Source: Glebionis coronaria (lineage: Eukaryota > Streptophyta > Magnoliopsida > Asterales > Asteraceae). From it: DNA of 64,000 bases. This document shows, one piece after another, positions 45,047-56,543 of the stretch. The notes beneath the pieces are model-generated. The model saw nothing but the letters and a program-made list of their open reading frames with translations, was not told the origin of the DNA and did not search any database. The position numbers and the translations under genes are program-made. The stretch's first letter is position 1. Every line of letters begins with the position of its first letter. The stretch spans positions 1,490,501-1,554,500 of the forward strand of contig JANFOE010000190.1 of assembly GCA_025667525.1 (NCBI GenBank), read 5' to 3'.

Positions 45047-46807
45047 TGATAGGTGTGTAAACACCCATCTTTTCTACCACTTAATTACAAGAATAACCGG
45101 ACCTAAACGTGTATTTTATGTCTTTTATGTCGGAATTATGCGTGGTTTGTGTTTTTGTTGTGATTTAGGATGAAAAGGTGAAAAGTGGAGAAAACACGGA
45201 CATTCACGGGCATTTACTCACTTTTATTGAAGAAAAGGATGAAAGACGGAGTCGAGAAGTCAAGGGTGGAAAAAGGAACGGAAGTCCAAGACCAATTCTG
45301 AAGATTTATCGAAGAAAAAGTCAAAAGCCGGAAGTTTATCAAAAATCGAGAAACTCAAGTCTATTTTATTGAAGAAATTAAAGACGAGTTCAAAAGATAT
45401 CCCGAGCCACAAGTCCTTAAAGTCCAAATTTAAAAGAAAGATTAGAAGAAAAGGACTAATGACTCAATTAATGAAGATTAAATGATGGAGGGACTTAATC
45501 CCGCAATTAACAAGAAATGAAGGAGGGGAGGAAGCTTCCTTAATCCTCCCCTATAAATAGTTTAGATTGTTAAGCATTTGTTTTTGTTGGCTAACTTGAC
45601 AAATTAGCTCTTCCACTTTTATTTTATGCACCTTTAATTACTTGTCATTTAAATACATGTTTTGCACCTTTAATTACCTTTAATTTCAAGTAAGTGTTTC
45701 TTTAATTACTTGCACCTTTACTTTATCTTGTTAATCTTCTTCTACCTTTCTTTGATTTACACGTTTTCAATTTGTTGATTTGTTAAAGATTTGATTTTTA
45801 TGCTTTTGTTTGTTTTAAATCTCTTATTTTCATAGCTTATTTGATTTATTTTTCAAGTTTATATAGTTTTTACAAAAGTTATTTTTATATAAAAAGTTGT
45901 TTTTCTTAAAGTTTATTAATTTCGTGTCTTAAAAGTTGTTAACTTTCAGTTTGTTAGCTTATCTTACACATTTTTACCTTAGGATTTAGTCTTGAGCTTA
46001 TTAGGATTATAGCTTAATTGTTAAGCTTATTTTTGGTATTTTTCTCCGTATTCCGATTGGATCAATCGGAAGAGGGTTTTACTTTCCGATCTGCGTGATC
46101 GGATAAGGGATTCTACATTCCGATTGGTGGGGGTTCTGGTATTCCGATCGCAGCAAGGTGTTGGTTATTCCGATCGTGTGTGAGTGACAAACATTCCGAT
46201 TGGTTCTCCTTTCCAAATTCCGATCGAGGTGCTTAATCAGTATTCCGATTGGGACAGTGACAGTATTCCGATCAAGTGGTTTCCGATTAGCATTCCGACC
46301 AGATCACCATATTCCGATCAAGAGGAAGTTAAACATTCCGATTGGAGGTGTTTTGGATATTCCGATTGGTGGTGACAGCATTCCGATTGGGTTCCGACCA
46401 ACTTTCCGATTGAGCAGGTTTGACATTCTGACAAGTAAGATCGGAATATACATTCCGATTGGGGTATTCTTCTTGTTTTGTTTTGTTTAATGTTTACATT
46501 ATCATTTTAATACTTGTCTAATTTTATTTTCCGCCACGCTTTAATTTTTAGTCATTTAATTAATTTACTTTCCGTCACGTTTTTAAATTTCGCACATTTT
46601 CTTTTTAATTAGACTTAGATTTTAATACTTGCCCTTTACTTTAACGACATTTACTTTTAAGTCTTGCACATTTAAATTAAAAACCAACCAAAAATATTTG
46701 TTTCCACCAAAGAACGACTGAGTCACATAGAGAACCTAGATCAATTCGATTAGACACATCAACATACTTCAACGAATATTTTTAATTAGGTAAAATCCTA
46801 GTTATTA
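45047..46807 (+). repeat. 3' LTR of Athila/Tat-like element
   Basis: 1761 bp. The first about 1.33 kb match the 5' LTR with about eight differences by eye; the last about 430 bp (from about 46385) are clearly diverged, with many substitutions and indels. It ends GTTATTA and is followed by CTATG. Confidence 0.92.
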
Positions 46808-46812
46808 CTATG
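46808..46812. repeat. Right target duplication CTATG
   Basis: Exact match to 37808-37812. Confidence 0.92.
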
Positions 46813-47007
46813 AGTAATAAGTTTAATGATTTGGCTAAAGAGGGGGAAACTGATTGGGAAGATGGTGGTTCAAAGGATGACGCTGTAAATTTAAGTGATA
46901 GTTACGTGGATGGGGAAATGTTCATGGAGGGTCCTAACATTGTGAATACTACTACTTTGGTACCTATAGGGGCAAGCACTCATGTTGTTGTGGTTCCTCA
47001 TGATTAA
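46813..47007 (+). pseudogene. LINE ORF1 C-terminus
   Basis: It continues ORF1 after the CTATG site: SNKFNDLAKEGETDWEDGGS, an acidic region, then STHVVVVPHD and TAA at 47005-47007. The acidic C-terminus and the position before ORF2 fit plant L1 ORF1. Confidence 0.72.
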
Positions 47008-48198
47008 TATTGCATCATGGAATATTAGGGGTTTGAATTTCTCCCATAAACAAAATAAGATTCGGCATATGATTTCAAAAAGTTCTTTGTCTGTGCTTAC
47101 TATTTTGGAGTCACATGTGGTGATTCTGTCTTTATGTGGTAGGGTGTTTAAACATTGGGATTGGACATCTAATGGTAGTGTATGTTCTAAGGGTGCTCGG
47201 ATAATTCTTGGTTTGAACCATAATGATGTTGATGTGATGGTGATTAATCTGGACGATCAAACAATTCATACTCGGATATGGCTCAAGCTCGAAAGAAAGG
47301 AGTTGTTTTGTTCCTTTGTTTATGCTCACGATAAGTATACTCAAAGGAATAGTCTTTGGAATAATCTTGGGATACATAAGGATTATGTTCGTGATAGATC
47401 TTGGTGTCTTTTTGGGGACTTTAATGCTACTTTATAGCTTGGTGACTCGTCGACTAGATCATCGAGTGTGGATATTGCTATGCGTAAATTTCAGGAATGT
47501 GTTGAGAATATAGAGGTGTCGGATATTCATCATGTTGGATTGCATTTTACGTGGAATCAGAAGCCGAAGGGTAGTGATGGATTGCTTAGAAAGATTGATT
47601 CTGTTATGGCTAATTTAGTGTTTAGGTCGTCTTTTGTGGGTGCCCATGTGATATTTAAGCCATGTCGTATTTTTGATCATTCCCCGGCTGTTCTTACTAT
47701 TCCTACCCATACTAAACCTAAACCAAGGCCTTTTAAATTCTTTAATATTTTGGCGCAGCATGTTCGGTTTAATGAAGTAGTAATGGAGGGCTGGTCTCAG
47801 CAGGTTAGTGTGTTTGCTATGTTTAAGGTGACTCAAAGGCTATAACATTTGAAGAAACCGCTTCAGAAGCTTCTTATTGAGAATGCAAATGTTCATGGGA
47901 ATGTTACTAGGCTGCGTACTGAGCTTGATAAAATCCAGACTTATTTGAATAAGGATTATAGCAATGGTGATCTACGTGAAAAGGAAGCTATGGTGGTAGG
48001 GGCGTTTAATGAGGCTGTTTTACTAGAAGAAAGGTTTTTGAAGCAAAAAGCCGAGATTTCATGGTTAAAAGAGGGTGATACTAATTCTGCTTACTTTCAT
48101 GTAGTTGTAAAGAGTCTTATTAGTCAAAGTTGCATTTATGTGGTGACCAAAGTGGATGAGTCTATTTGTGTTAATGAACAGGTTGTAGAAGCCTTTTT
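47000..48198 (+). pseudogene. LINE ORF2, endonuclease domain
   Basis: ATG 47000 starts MINIASWNIRGLN, the conserved start of the L1 apurinic-like endonuclease. ESHV (metal-binding Glu), FGDFNA and RIFDHSPAVL (catalytic Asp-His) follow in order. The region after it (about 47849-48198) has KQKAEISWLKEGDTNSAYFH, the linker before RT. The enzyme nicks target DNA to prime reverse transcription. Two in-frame stops (47435-47437 and 47843-47845) inactivate it. The ORF is interrupted by the minus-strand LINE and continues at 50523. The start overlaps the ORF1 stop by eight bases. Confidence 0.85.
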
Positions 48199-50511
48199 TT
48201 GGTAAAAGGGACTTCACCCCGCTAAAATATATTAACTCCCAAAAAACCAATAAGTACAATAGAATGTGACTGATTACCACATTAACCTCAAGCTCAAGCT
48301 TGAACAACCTCTAGATCATATGACAGGCCATATGATAAATAAAAACAAAAGACATAACCTATTACAATAAATAGGAACAAATAACTTCACATAAATAACG
48401 ATTCCAGTAGATGCAATAGCTACAGAAGACGGGCCCTTTGCCTCGACTGCTTAAAACGACACGTCATAAGCTTTAACCGAACTGTCACAATAATGCACTC
48501 ACTATGCTGAGTACGCGTCCTCTTCACGATCTTGAAAAGCTCGGTTGCATTCTTGCCATATAAAATACACTGATGCAGCTAAAATCAACTTAGAAATAAT
48601 ACTCTTTGTAGTTCTCTGACAAGCCCATGTTTGCATGAACGTTAAAATTTGAGCAAACACTAGACTAGAGCAATTTAAATCAGCCATAACCCGAACCTTT
48701 TCCCAAACCTGTTGAGAAAAAGAACACTAAAAAAATAAGTACTCATGAGATTCTAGCTGACCCTCACAAAGCGGACATACACTAAGCACATAACTTGACG
48801 CATCCCACGAATAATCTTTATCCTGAGTCTTCAGTTTCTACTTCACAACCAACCATAGATTAAACGCATGCCTCATGATACAATTAGAAAACCACACAAG
48901 ATCATGCAACGTAACCTTAATATCTCGAGCCTGCAAGGACGTCCAAACAACAACCACTGAGAATGGTGTCAAGACATTCTCGTCCATCTTCCATAATAGT
49001 TTATCTTGAAAACCATCCTGAACAGTCGGAATTGTAATAATATCAAGAAAAGGATACTTACTTTAAAACTCATGAGGCTATACCTATTGTTCGTCATGAA
49101 CCACAACCTTATTCTTGGTATCGAACGAATAGCCAGCCCGATGAATGTCCCTAGACGTTATCAAACCCAAAAGCGGACCAAAAGCGCACCAAACATCCGA
49201 CCAAACCGAGACCTATTCACCATCCCCGATCTTTTACCAAAGAAACTCCCGAATGAAAGGACGTAATTGGAGAATTTTCCTCCAACCCCATGTCATGTTA
49301 CCACGAGCCGGGATCTCCCAAAAATTTCTACCTTTCAACTTATACTCATGTATCCACTTAACCCACAAGGATTCCTTTAACGTTAATAACTTCCAAATAT
49401 GAGAAATCATAAGAGCCTTGTTGAAAATATCAAGACGTCGGATACCCAAACCACCCTCATCTTTAGGTAGACAAACAACTTCCCACACCACATTCGCTTT
49501 TCCCTTCTTAAAACTACCTTAACACCATAAGAAATCTCGCATGATCTATTCAACATCAAGCAGCCCCGAGAAGGAAGAACAAAAATAGAGGCCCAAAACA
49601 AGTGCATGGAACTAATAACCGATTATAAAAGCTGCAATCTACCAGCCGCCGATAAGGCCTTATTTTTCCAATCATGTACCCGAGATTGTACCATACCAAT
49701 AAGTTCCCTGCAGTCACGAATCATATGCCTCGACGAGACCAACAAGACCCCAAGACATTTAACCGGAAGATGACCCTCCTCAAATGATAAAACCTGTAAA
49801 ATAGCAAGCTTTACATGGTTAAGGGCGTTAAAAAATACGCCATACTCTTAGGAAGACTAGGAGTAAGACCCGATGCATTTTTAAACTCATCCAGCGCATT
49901 CTTAATGACCATAGCTGAAGAAACATCCGCATGAGCAAATAAAAATAGATCATCAGCGAAACACAGATTAATCACCTCCATTCTCGAACAGTATCTGTGA
50001 AAAGTAAACGAATCCTCTTCTCTAACCCGTGTCTTTAGCATAAGAGTAAGAACTTCCATTATAAGCGTAAACAAAGAAGGAGATAATGGGTCTCCTTGAC
50101 GAAGACCCATTTTGCCTATAAAATAACCATGCAAAGAACCATTAATACTGATCGGAAAAGATGCAGTAGTAACACATTCTATAATCCATGCAACCATACG
50201 ATTATGGAAACTAAAACCCATGAGAACTGCACGCAGAAAATCCCAATCTACCGTATCGTAAGCCTTCTGACTATCAACCTTCAAAGCACACCGAGGACTC
50301 CCAAAATCTAGGTGATAATTGTGTATCACCTCTTGCGTTAACAGGATGTTATCCGCAATATGTCTCCCGGGAACAAAAGCTGATTGATTAAGACTCACAA
50401 GGTACTTCAAGATGTTCTTAATACGATTAGCAATAATCTTCGTAATGCATTTGAATAATACATTACAACACGAAATAGGCCGATAATCATTCACCCGATG
50501 TTTGATATGAT
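48199..50511 (-). mobile_element. 5'-truncated LINE inserted in the plus LINE
   Basis: The A-tail (T run at 48194-48200) and the 3' signature on the minus strand (ATATATTTTAGCGGG) mark the 3' end. GAA(G/T)CCTTTTT at 48188-48198 and 50512-50522 is a probable 11-bp target duplication with one mismatch. It contains RT (50494-49811), the region after RT (49491-49234) and a C-terminal zinc-type domain (48687-48502). It begins inside ORF2, as is usual for target-primed insertion. Confidence 0.82.
48502..50494 (-). pseudogene. LINE ORF2: reverse transcriptase and C-terminal domain
   Basis: On the minus strand, RT starts at NDYRPISCCNVLFKCITKII and shows GRHIADNILLTQE, DSQKAYDTVDWDFLR, GLRQGDPLSPSLFTLIMEVL and the catalytic INLCFADDLFLF (FADD form of YxDD). 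Downstream are CLPKDEGGLGIRRLDIFNKA, WVKWIHEYKLKG and, near 48687-48502, the zinc-RVT-like end with AASVYFIWQECNRAFQ. The RT block is open for 227 codons; later parts need frameshifts. The endonuclease is missing by 5' truncation. Confidence 0.88.
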
Positions 50512-50522
50512 GAATCCTTTTT

Positions 50523-50917
50523 CGGGCTTGTTGGTGTGACGAGGGGGTTTAATACACAAGATCTATTTCACACTCGTTTGACTGATGAAGTGGTTCTTGA
50601 TACGACGAGAGAAGTAACTATGCAGGAGGTCAAACAAGCGATGTTTGATATGGGTAATGACAAATCCCCGGGACCGAACGGGTATACCGCTGCTTTTTTA
50701 AGGAGTCATGAGATATTATTTCTGATGACATGTTTACTGCGGTATGTGAGTTTTTTTCTAATGGTAAGCTTCTTAAGGAGCTTAATCATAATATTATTGC
50801 TCATATACCCAAGGTTAATGCTCCTAGTCGGGTAAATGATTATCAGCCTATTTCGTGTTGTAATGTGTTATTTAAATGCATTACGGAGATTATTTCCAAT
50901 CGAATTAAGGAAAGTTT
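50523..50917 (+). pseudogene. LINE ORF2 continuation, RT start
   Basis: It resumes the plus LINE after the inserted minus LINE: TQDLFHTRLTDEVV, then VKQAMFDMGNDKSPGPNGYT, a frameshift near 50710, then CEFFSNGKLLKELNHNIIAH and NDYQPISCCNVLFKCITEII. The last phrase parallels the RT start of the minus LINE, which shows both belong to the same family. It is cut at 50918 by the minus-strand LTR. Confidence 0.82.
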
Positions 50918-51250
50918 GAAGTGTAACACCCCATTGGATAAATGGACCGTTACTTAGTAATTATGGCGTGTCATCAAAGCATGCAAGGTAAGTGTCTAAT
51001 ACATTTAATGACCATAAGGAAACTGGAAACAAACATCGGTTCAAACATAAGCTCCACACACAAATGCATAAGTATAGAATGTAAGGAAAGGACTAAACAA
51101 TGTCCAGCAAAGCAAAAGTATGTAAATGCATTAAAAGAGAAGAAGACTAGGCGCCTCCATCCAATGTACGTACTCTTGAATCCTAGCTTTGCCATTTAGT
51201 ACCTGCCGTATTGGGACAAAGAAAGAAATACGGCTGAGCAATACGCTCAG

Positions 51251-51265
51251 TGTGCGGATATATGA
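51251..51265. repeat. Left target duplication of LINE-derived element
   Basis: TGTGCGGATATATGA is repeated exactly at 52570-52584. Confidence 0.92.
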
Positions 51266-52569
51266 TAAAAACCTGAATCAAACATCGGTTCCCAAACATA
51301 GGCAAAAATTCTCTCCCCATGGGGCGATTTCCAGCCACCATTCTACCTAAAATTCCGGCTAAAAAACCCTAGCAACCGCCTATGCAATCAGTTCAAGGCT
51401 TTTACTATTGTAGAATGGTTGTGCTTTGGTTTGTATCTGTCTATTTACTAGAACTCGTCCAACTCGAAACCCTAACCCTTCATTCGTCTTTTATTCCAAC
51501 TCGAAACCCTAACCCTTCATTCGTCTTTTATTCTTCACTAGGGTTTCGATGTGGTTTGGTTATTCTTGATCTCAGTTTTGTTTATTACATCTTTATGGAT
51601 CGATTGGTCGACTGCGTGGAGGTTTCTCGTGTGTTCCACACATGGTATCGCACCGGGTAAACTCTTTAATTAGGGTTTTTATTGACAGGTTGTTCATCTC
51701 AAGGGTGCGATATCATCCCAGTGGATAATGTGTTTTGTTATCATGGCTACAACTGGTTCTTTAAAGCTTATGATTCGGGTAACATGATCCTACTCGATTA
51801 GTGTAGTTATGAGTGGTACTTGTTTTTTGATCGTTAGAAAACCTTTTAGGTTTGTTTTCATGATAACTTGAATCTTCTGCAAGGTTCCTCCGATTTTCAG
51901 GATGACCATGTTTGCTGATTGCTGGTGATTTGGAGGTGCACGTATGAGTGATTGTTTTTTATGGACTGAGAGAGTTGGCAGGTTCGTTACCCTACACTTC
52001 TTAGGGTTTCGTTTGGTTATTACCATGTGGAGATCACGTGAGTGATCAATATGGTTTGGATCTATGCAATAATCATGGTGTATTTTATGCATGGCAGTTA
52101 CATCTTTATTTTTTTTACATATATACGGGTGATTGATTGTATTTGCTATCACATGGTCAACTTTCCTTTTAAGTTGGTTAAGTGTTAAATACACCCAGCG
52201 TATTATGCGTTTGGGATGTATTTCTTAGAATCACATGTATGGCCGGGTTTCATTAGTTAATTCGAGCTTGGTTGTCGCAGTCTAGTACGTACACTCGGAA
52301 ACGCTTATATGGATACAGAATTACTGCTTTGGTTTTTATATGTTGGAAAATCGGGATTGTAATTTTTATTTCATATTTTTTTTCCAATTTATTTGGTAGT
52401 CATAAGAGTGGCATGTCACTTTTATGTAAGGTTGTGGTTTGTGCACCTTGTTATGTGCTGGTTGTAGCCCATGTAACGGGCCGTAATGTTAGGACTTCAC
52501 CTACATCCGTCTGTACTTCAACGATTTTTGGTGTAATATATTTTACCGGGATCAGTCCCCTTTACCCAA
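51266..52569 (+). mobile_element. Non-coding LINE-derived element, 1.3 kb
   Basis: A perfect 15-bp target duplication borders a 1304-bp insert ending TATATTTTACCGGGATCAG, CCCCTTTACCCAA. This is the 3' signature of the LINEs at 8688 and 48199. The 5' part has AAAAAACCCTAGC and a pair of ACTCGAAACCCTAACCCTTC units (about 51465 and 51500), like a LINE 5' leader. No ORF1 or ORF2 sequence is seen; the short ORFs have no coding features. It is interpreted as a parasite of the local LINE family, mobilised in trans through the shared 3' end. Confidence 0.82.
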
Positions 52570-52584
52570 TGTGCGGATATATGA
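52570..52584. repeat. Right target duplication of LINE-derived element
   Basis: Exact match to 51251-51265. The LTR sequence resumes after it. Confidence 0.92.
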
Positions 52585-54540
52585 CAATGAAATGTAAAGC
52601 ATAAATATAAGCAAGTAAATGAAATGAAATGAAGTACAGCGGAATAAATGTATGTCCTGGAAAACCTGGTGTGAGCTTATAAAACTGGTTATATTCTGAA
52701 AATAATTATGTTTATTTTATACTAAAAACTGTTTTTAAATATGCCCAGAGCCCATATAGGTCATGAGGTATCAACATTCATGAATACTTAGAGGGGTGAC
52801 CTCATTATGCAAATAGAGTGGTTGCCTCTAATTATAATATTCTTGGTTGGAGGGATCAACTCCTGTAACGGATGCAAGGCACACACCGCAGTTACCATGT
52901 AATCTTGCTAAACTTGTCCTAGGATGTACCCATTCGCCCCACATGTTGATAATAAAATAGGTCAAATAATTGAAAAGGGAAGCTGGGAGCAATCACTCTC
53001 ACTGTAGAAGATTCAAAACACTGGTGCCTCCAATGTTATGGTTATGGTACCTCAATAACTAGGTGAGACTGGCACGCATGTATATAGCTCAGGCAAAATC
53101 TAAAATAAATCATATCTCTTACGGGAAGTGTTTAAGACACGTAAACTACTGGAGAAAATAGATGGCTCCAAACGAGGAATCCTAAGATAGGAAGAAAGTG
53201 TCCTTACTGAAGTACGGAATATCCGTACCTTATGTCCAGTAAATGAAGACGAAAACGAATGCGGAAGATCACTCCGACTTCACGATATCTACATAAATAA
53301 AAGGGACATGAATAAGTTGTCTGTTTTACTTATACATACTGGTTATTAGTTTACTTTACGTGTTCTTACTTATTATACTTTTTCTTGTTTTATCATGTGA
53401 TTCTTAATGTTTCATGTATTTTAGATAAGTGTATTTCATGTTTTAAGTGTTATAGTACTTGTTATAACATAATATGTAACTTTCTAAAAATAGCAGGTTC
53501 TAACTTTTCAAAAATAGCAGGTTTCCATATATAGTAAGTTTCTAAAAATAGAAAGTTTCCATAATTAGTAAGTTTCCAGAAATATAAAGTTTTCATATTT
53601 AGTATGTTTCCATAAATAGCATGTTACCATATTTAATATATTTCCATAAATAGCATGTTTTCATATTTAGTGTATTTCCATAACTAATAATAAGCTTATT
53701 AAATATATAAAATGATATAACCTATAGTTTTAATAATCACATTATTTGTCATGATTAATTATATAGTAAAGTTTAATAATGTAAAATACTTAGTTTTAAC
53801 TTATATTAATTCATTAATAATAATGATAATAATACATGTTATCATAAGTTATTATTAATTAATAATATTACGTGATTTAATTAATTAAACTTTACCTTAA
53901 AATGAGTATAATTAATTAAGCTAAGTTTTATTAATTAAGTGTATATGAAAAATTATATAACTAAAATTTTATCCTAAGTTTTATTTAAATAAAAATAAAC
54001 ATAACTTATACCATGGTTTTTATTTAAATAATTTATATCCTATGTCATGATTATTAATTAATTTAATTTACCATGTTTTTAATTAAACTAATTAATTAAT
54101 AAAATAAATACATGTTTTTGTAAAACTTAGCCAAACACCCCCTTGGTGTGTTTGGTGCTAACCAAACCCCACAAGAACTCCACCGAGACCAAGGAGGTCT
54201 CCGTGTCGCCTCGAAAACCACGCAACACCACAACCGTGTGGCTGTGGCTTGCGGCCGACCACAACAACAACCATCAGCATTGCTGCCCAACGCAGCCCCT
54301 GGCCTAGCCAGGGTTGCCACTGCTGGTGCTGCGCTACCCCTGCTGCTCATATTAAACCTACCGAGACCTATAATGATCTCGATTCCCACTGCATGAGCCA
54401 CGTACCCTATTGCTTGTGCAGTTGGGGTTACGACTGGCAAACCCAAACCACCACCGCCCCTTTTAGGGTTGCGGCTGGTTGGAAAACAAACACCATCGAG
54501 ACCTTTAATGGTCTCAGTTTGCGTGTAACCTGAACAAACC

Positions 54541-55606
54541 AAAACCCGAACACCAGCACAAAAAGTGAAATACATCACACATCCTGATTTTTGAACAGTC
54601 ACACTGGTAGATATGTATGTGACAAAACTCACCAGAATCAAATACACAGCCACACCTGAACTCCTTATATGTGACTATTTCATTTTTTCGATGTCACACA
54701 TATAAGTATTGATGTGACTAGGCGCAAGTGCTAATTTTACCAGGTCCATCTAGCCACGCCAATTTTACACGTGTGACATAATACAAAATAGTTTGAAGTA
54801 TTAGCCACACTATACATATGCGTATGTGACAATTATTTGTTACACACTTGAACAATGTGACCACATTTCATGTTTTATCACATGAGTTAATTGTGTATGT
54901 GGTTAAATCATATAGCCTCATTTGTCACATATTATTTAAACGTGACTTCGAATTTTTGCTGAATACTTAGCCACATATGAATTTTTAGTGTGTGATAACT
55001 AAAAAGTAAGTTTGAAACGTTTGCCTACTATTACTATAAGAGTGCCCAAGAGTCATATATTGTCACACTAAACCGTCCCACGATCATGTGACTAACTGCT
55101 TTACAATAGTCACACGATGTCACAAATGTGTGTCTAAATGATATTTATGGCCATATTATAATGTGATACGTGTGACCAATACATTCAAAACAGTCACATG
55201 TGAAATAGTCGCGTCACTATGTTTGAGAGCAAAATGTGATCTCAACCTTTATGTTAGTTACATTTAGTGGTTGTGTGGCAAAATTCATGATGCTATACGT
55301 GGTCACACGAAGTGTTTGTTTATGTGGCTAAATTATAGGGATGTTTTGTCATACATTTTTTAAGTATCACCAAAATCATGTATATTTAGTTAGATAATAT
55401 ATTTTTGTAAACTAAAACCTATTTATATAAACTAAGTTAATATTATAACGGGATAGTTGTCATCCTATTAAAACCATACTCACAATCCCATCAATGGTCA
55501 AACTCAAATATATGGTTGCTGTTATTAGCTTTCACTACTATATGTACGCATGTTTTTCATTAAAACATTGCATATTGTATTACTGCTGTTAAATAGACAG
55601 ATTATA
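54541..55606. repeat. GTCACA/TGTGAC motif field, DNA-transposon subterminal-like
   Basis: About 25 copies of GTCACA(C/T), TGTGAC and TGTGGCTAA in both orientations lie between about 54595 and 55360, often as pairs such as GTCACAC...TATGTGAC. Dense short motifs in both orientations are typical of subterminal regions of CACTA or other DNA transposons, where the transposase binds. No terminal inverted repeat could be fixed. No ORF. Confidence 0.5.
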
Positions 55607-55940
55607 AATGTCTAACTTTGACGAAGTGACTCCAATAACCGACTACAATGTATATATGCAAGATGATAATGGACAGTTTGGTATGTACTCATGTTTTTAA
55701 ATTCTGCATTCATGTTTATATGCTATTTATTACATTGGAAAACTATAAAAATCTTGGTTTTAGTATGAAAACTGCATACTTAATAATTACATTCATATAT
55801 TTGCATTAAATCTGTATTAGGCGTATGACCTTTGATCTTCACTTTCAAGGTGTATAAAATTGAACCATTCCAACAATATCAATCACATATATGAAAAAAT
55901 TATTTCAAAATATAGTGTTTGGATTATTTTGCAAAAAAAA

Positions 55941-56543
55941 ATGAAGTATGCAACCAAAAGTTCTGCAACTGAAGCCAACATTGAAAGTTCACCTAAGGTC
56001 GACAACAAGTAAGTCTGTTTTAATTAACTGAGTTTGGAATCAATCCATTTTTTATATATGTAATTGCTAATCAATGAGTATCTGTGTATTAGGAATCAAA
56101 GAAGGGAAGACGAACATGATGGTGCCACGAACAAAATTGATGACGCTGATAATCAAGTGAATATGAGTGCAGATAAAATAAAGAATGCTGGCCATTAGGT
56201 TTGGGATGATGCTCTTGATGAATTTTACTACCCCTTGGAAGTTGAATATCAAAAAGCTTGGGAAAATGAGATTGAAGAAGAGGCTAGGGTTAAAGCAGAC
56301 CGAAAACAACGTGAAGATGAGTTGAGAGAATGGCGTGAAGCTGAGTTGAGAGAAAGGCGTGAAGCTGAGTTGAGAGAATAACGTGAAGCTGAGTTGAGAG
56401 AAGCCGGTGTAGTTGGTAGTCCATTTGAAGAAGAATATCCGACTGAGCCCGAGGAACAAGAATATGAAGTAGACGATATAGAGAATATTGATTATGATAA
56501 CCTGCATTTAGCTTTTAGTGGTAAGAAATCACCTAAATTGTGA
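55941..56543 (+). pseudogene. Charged-protein gene, copy A (two exons)
   Basis: Exon 1 is 55941-56008 (MKYATKSSATEANIES...DNK) and exon 2 is 56093-56543. The 84-bp intron has donor GTAAGT, a CTAAT branch-like site and acceptor TTAG. Exon 2 is Glu/Arg-rich, with four tandem REAELRE-type heptads (about 56320-56400), then an acidic region and the end NIDYDNLHLAFSGKKSPKL. Two in-frame stops (56196-56198, 56379-56381) indicate a pseudogene. An ATG at 55607 with a possible donor GTATGT at 55680 could be an earlier exon. The family is unrecognised. Intron place and phase, exon-1 length and C-terminus match copy C, and the C-terminus also matches copy B. Confidence 0.55.

Larger units (their letters stand above)
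37813..46807 (+). mobile_element. Non-autonomous Athila/Tat-like Ty3 element (gag-protease only)
   Basis: Two LTRs of about 1.76 kb (37813-39577, 45047-46807) start TGATAGGTG and end AGTTATTA, with CTATG duplicated outside. The primer site TGGCGCCGCTGCC (39580) is of the tRNA-Asp type known for Athila and Tat elements. Internally there are gag, an aspartic protease and a short acidic ORF, then 2 kb of non-coding DNA. RT, RNase H and integrase are absent. Four copies of an AGTGTAGGGG-like purine motif occur toward the 3' LTR. Confidence 0.92.
37342..50917 (+). mobile_element. Plus-strand LINE, split by three insertions
   Basis: One LINE can be followed across 37342-37812 (ORF1), 46813-48198 (end of ORF1, ORF2 endonuclease) and 50523-50917 (start of RT). 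It is interrupted by the Athila/Tat-like element with duplication CTATG, then by a minus-strand LINE, and is cut at 50918 by a minus-strand LTR. Reading across the CTATG site continues ORF1 in frame, which supports the reconstruction of the order. The 5' part is lost against the minus LTR at 37341. Confidence 0.8.
50918..54540 (-). repeat. Ty3 LTR related to the 14565-32774 family, minus strand
   Basis: The plus strand begins TGTAACACCCCAT and then follows the reverse complement of the Ty3 LTR in order: TTATGGCGTGTCATCAAAGCAT, the CTGAGCAATACGCTCAG segment, GGTCATGAGG/GTGACCTCAT, GATGCAAGGCACACACC, GTTATGGTTATGGTACCTC, and AAATAGAAAGTTTCC-type units (53480-53700). The far end (54130-54540) is GC-richer, like the equivalent part of the other LTR, but much diverged. 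It is a different subfamily or a much older copy. The end at about 54540 is not fixed. A LINE-derived element interrupts it. Confidence 0.72.

Noticed and set aside
54096..54653. 185-codon minus-strand ORF
   Set aside because: It lies in the GC-rich end of a decayed LTR. Composition explains the open frame; no motif.
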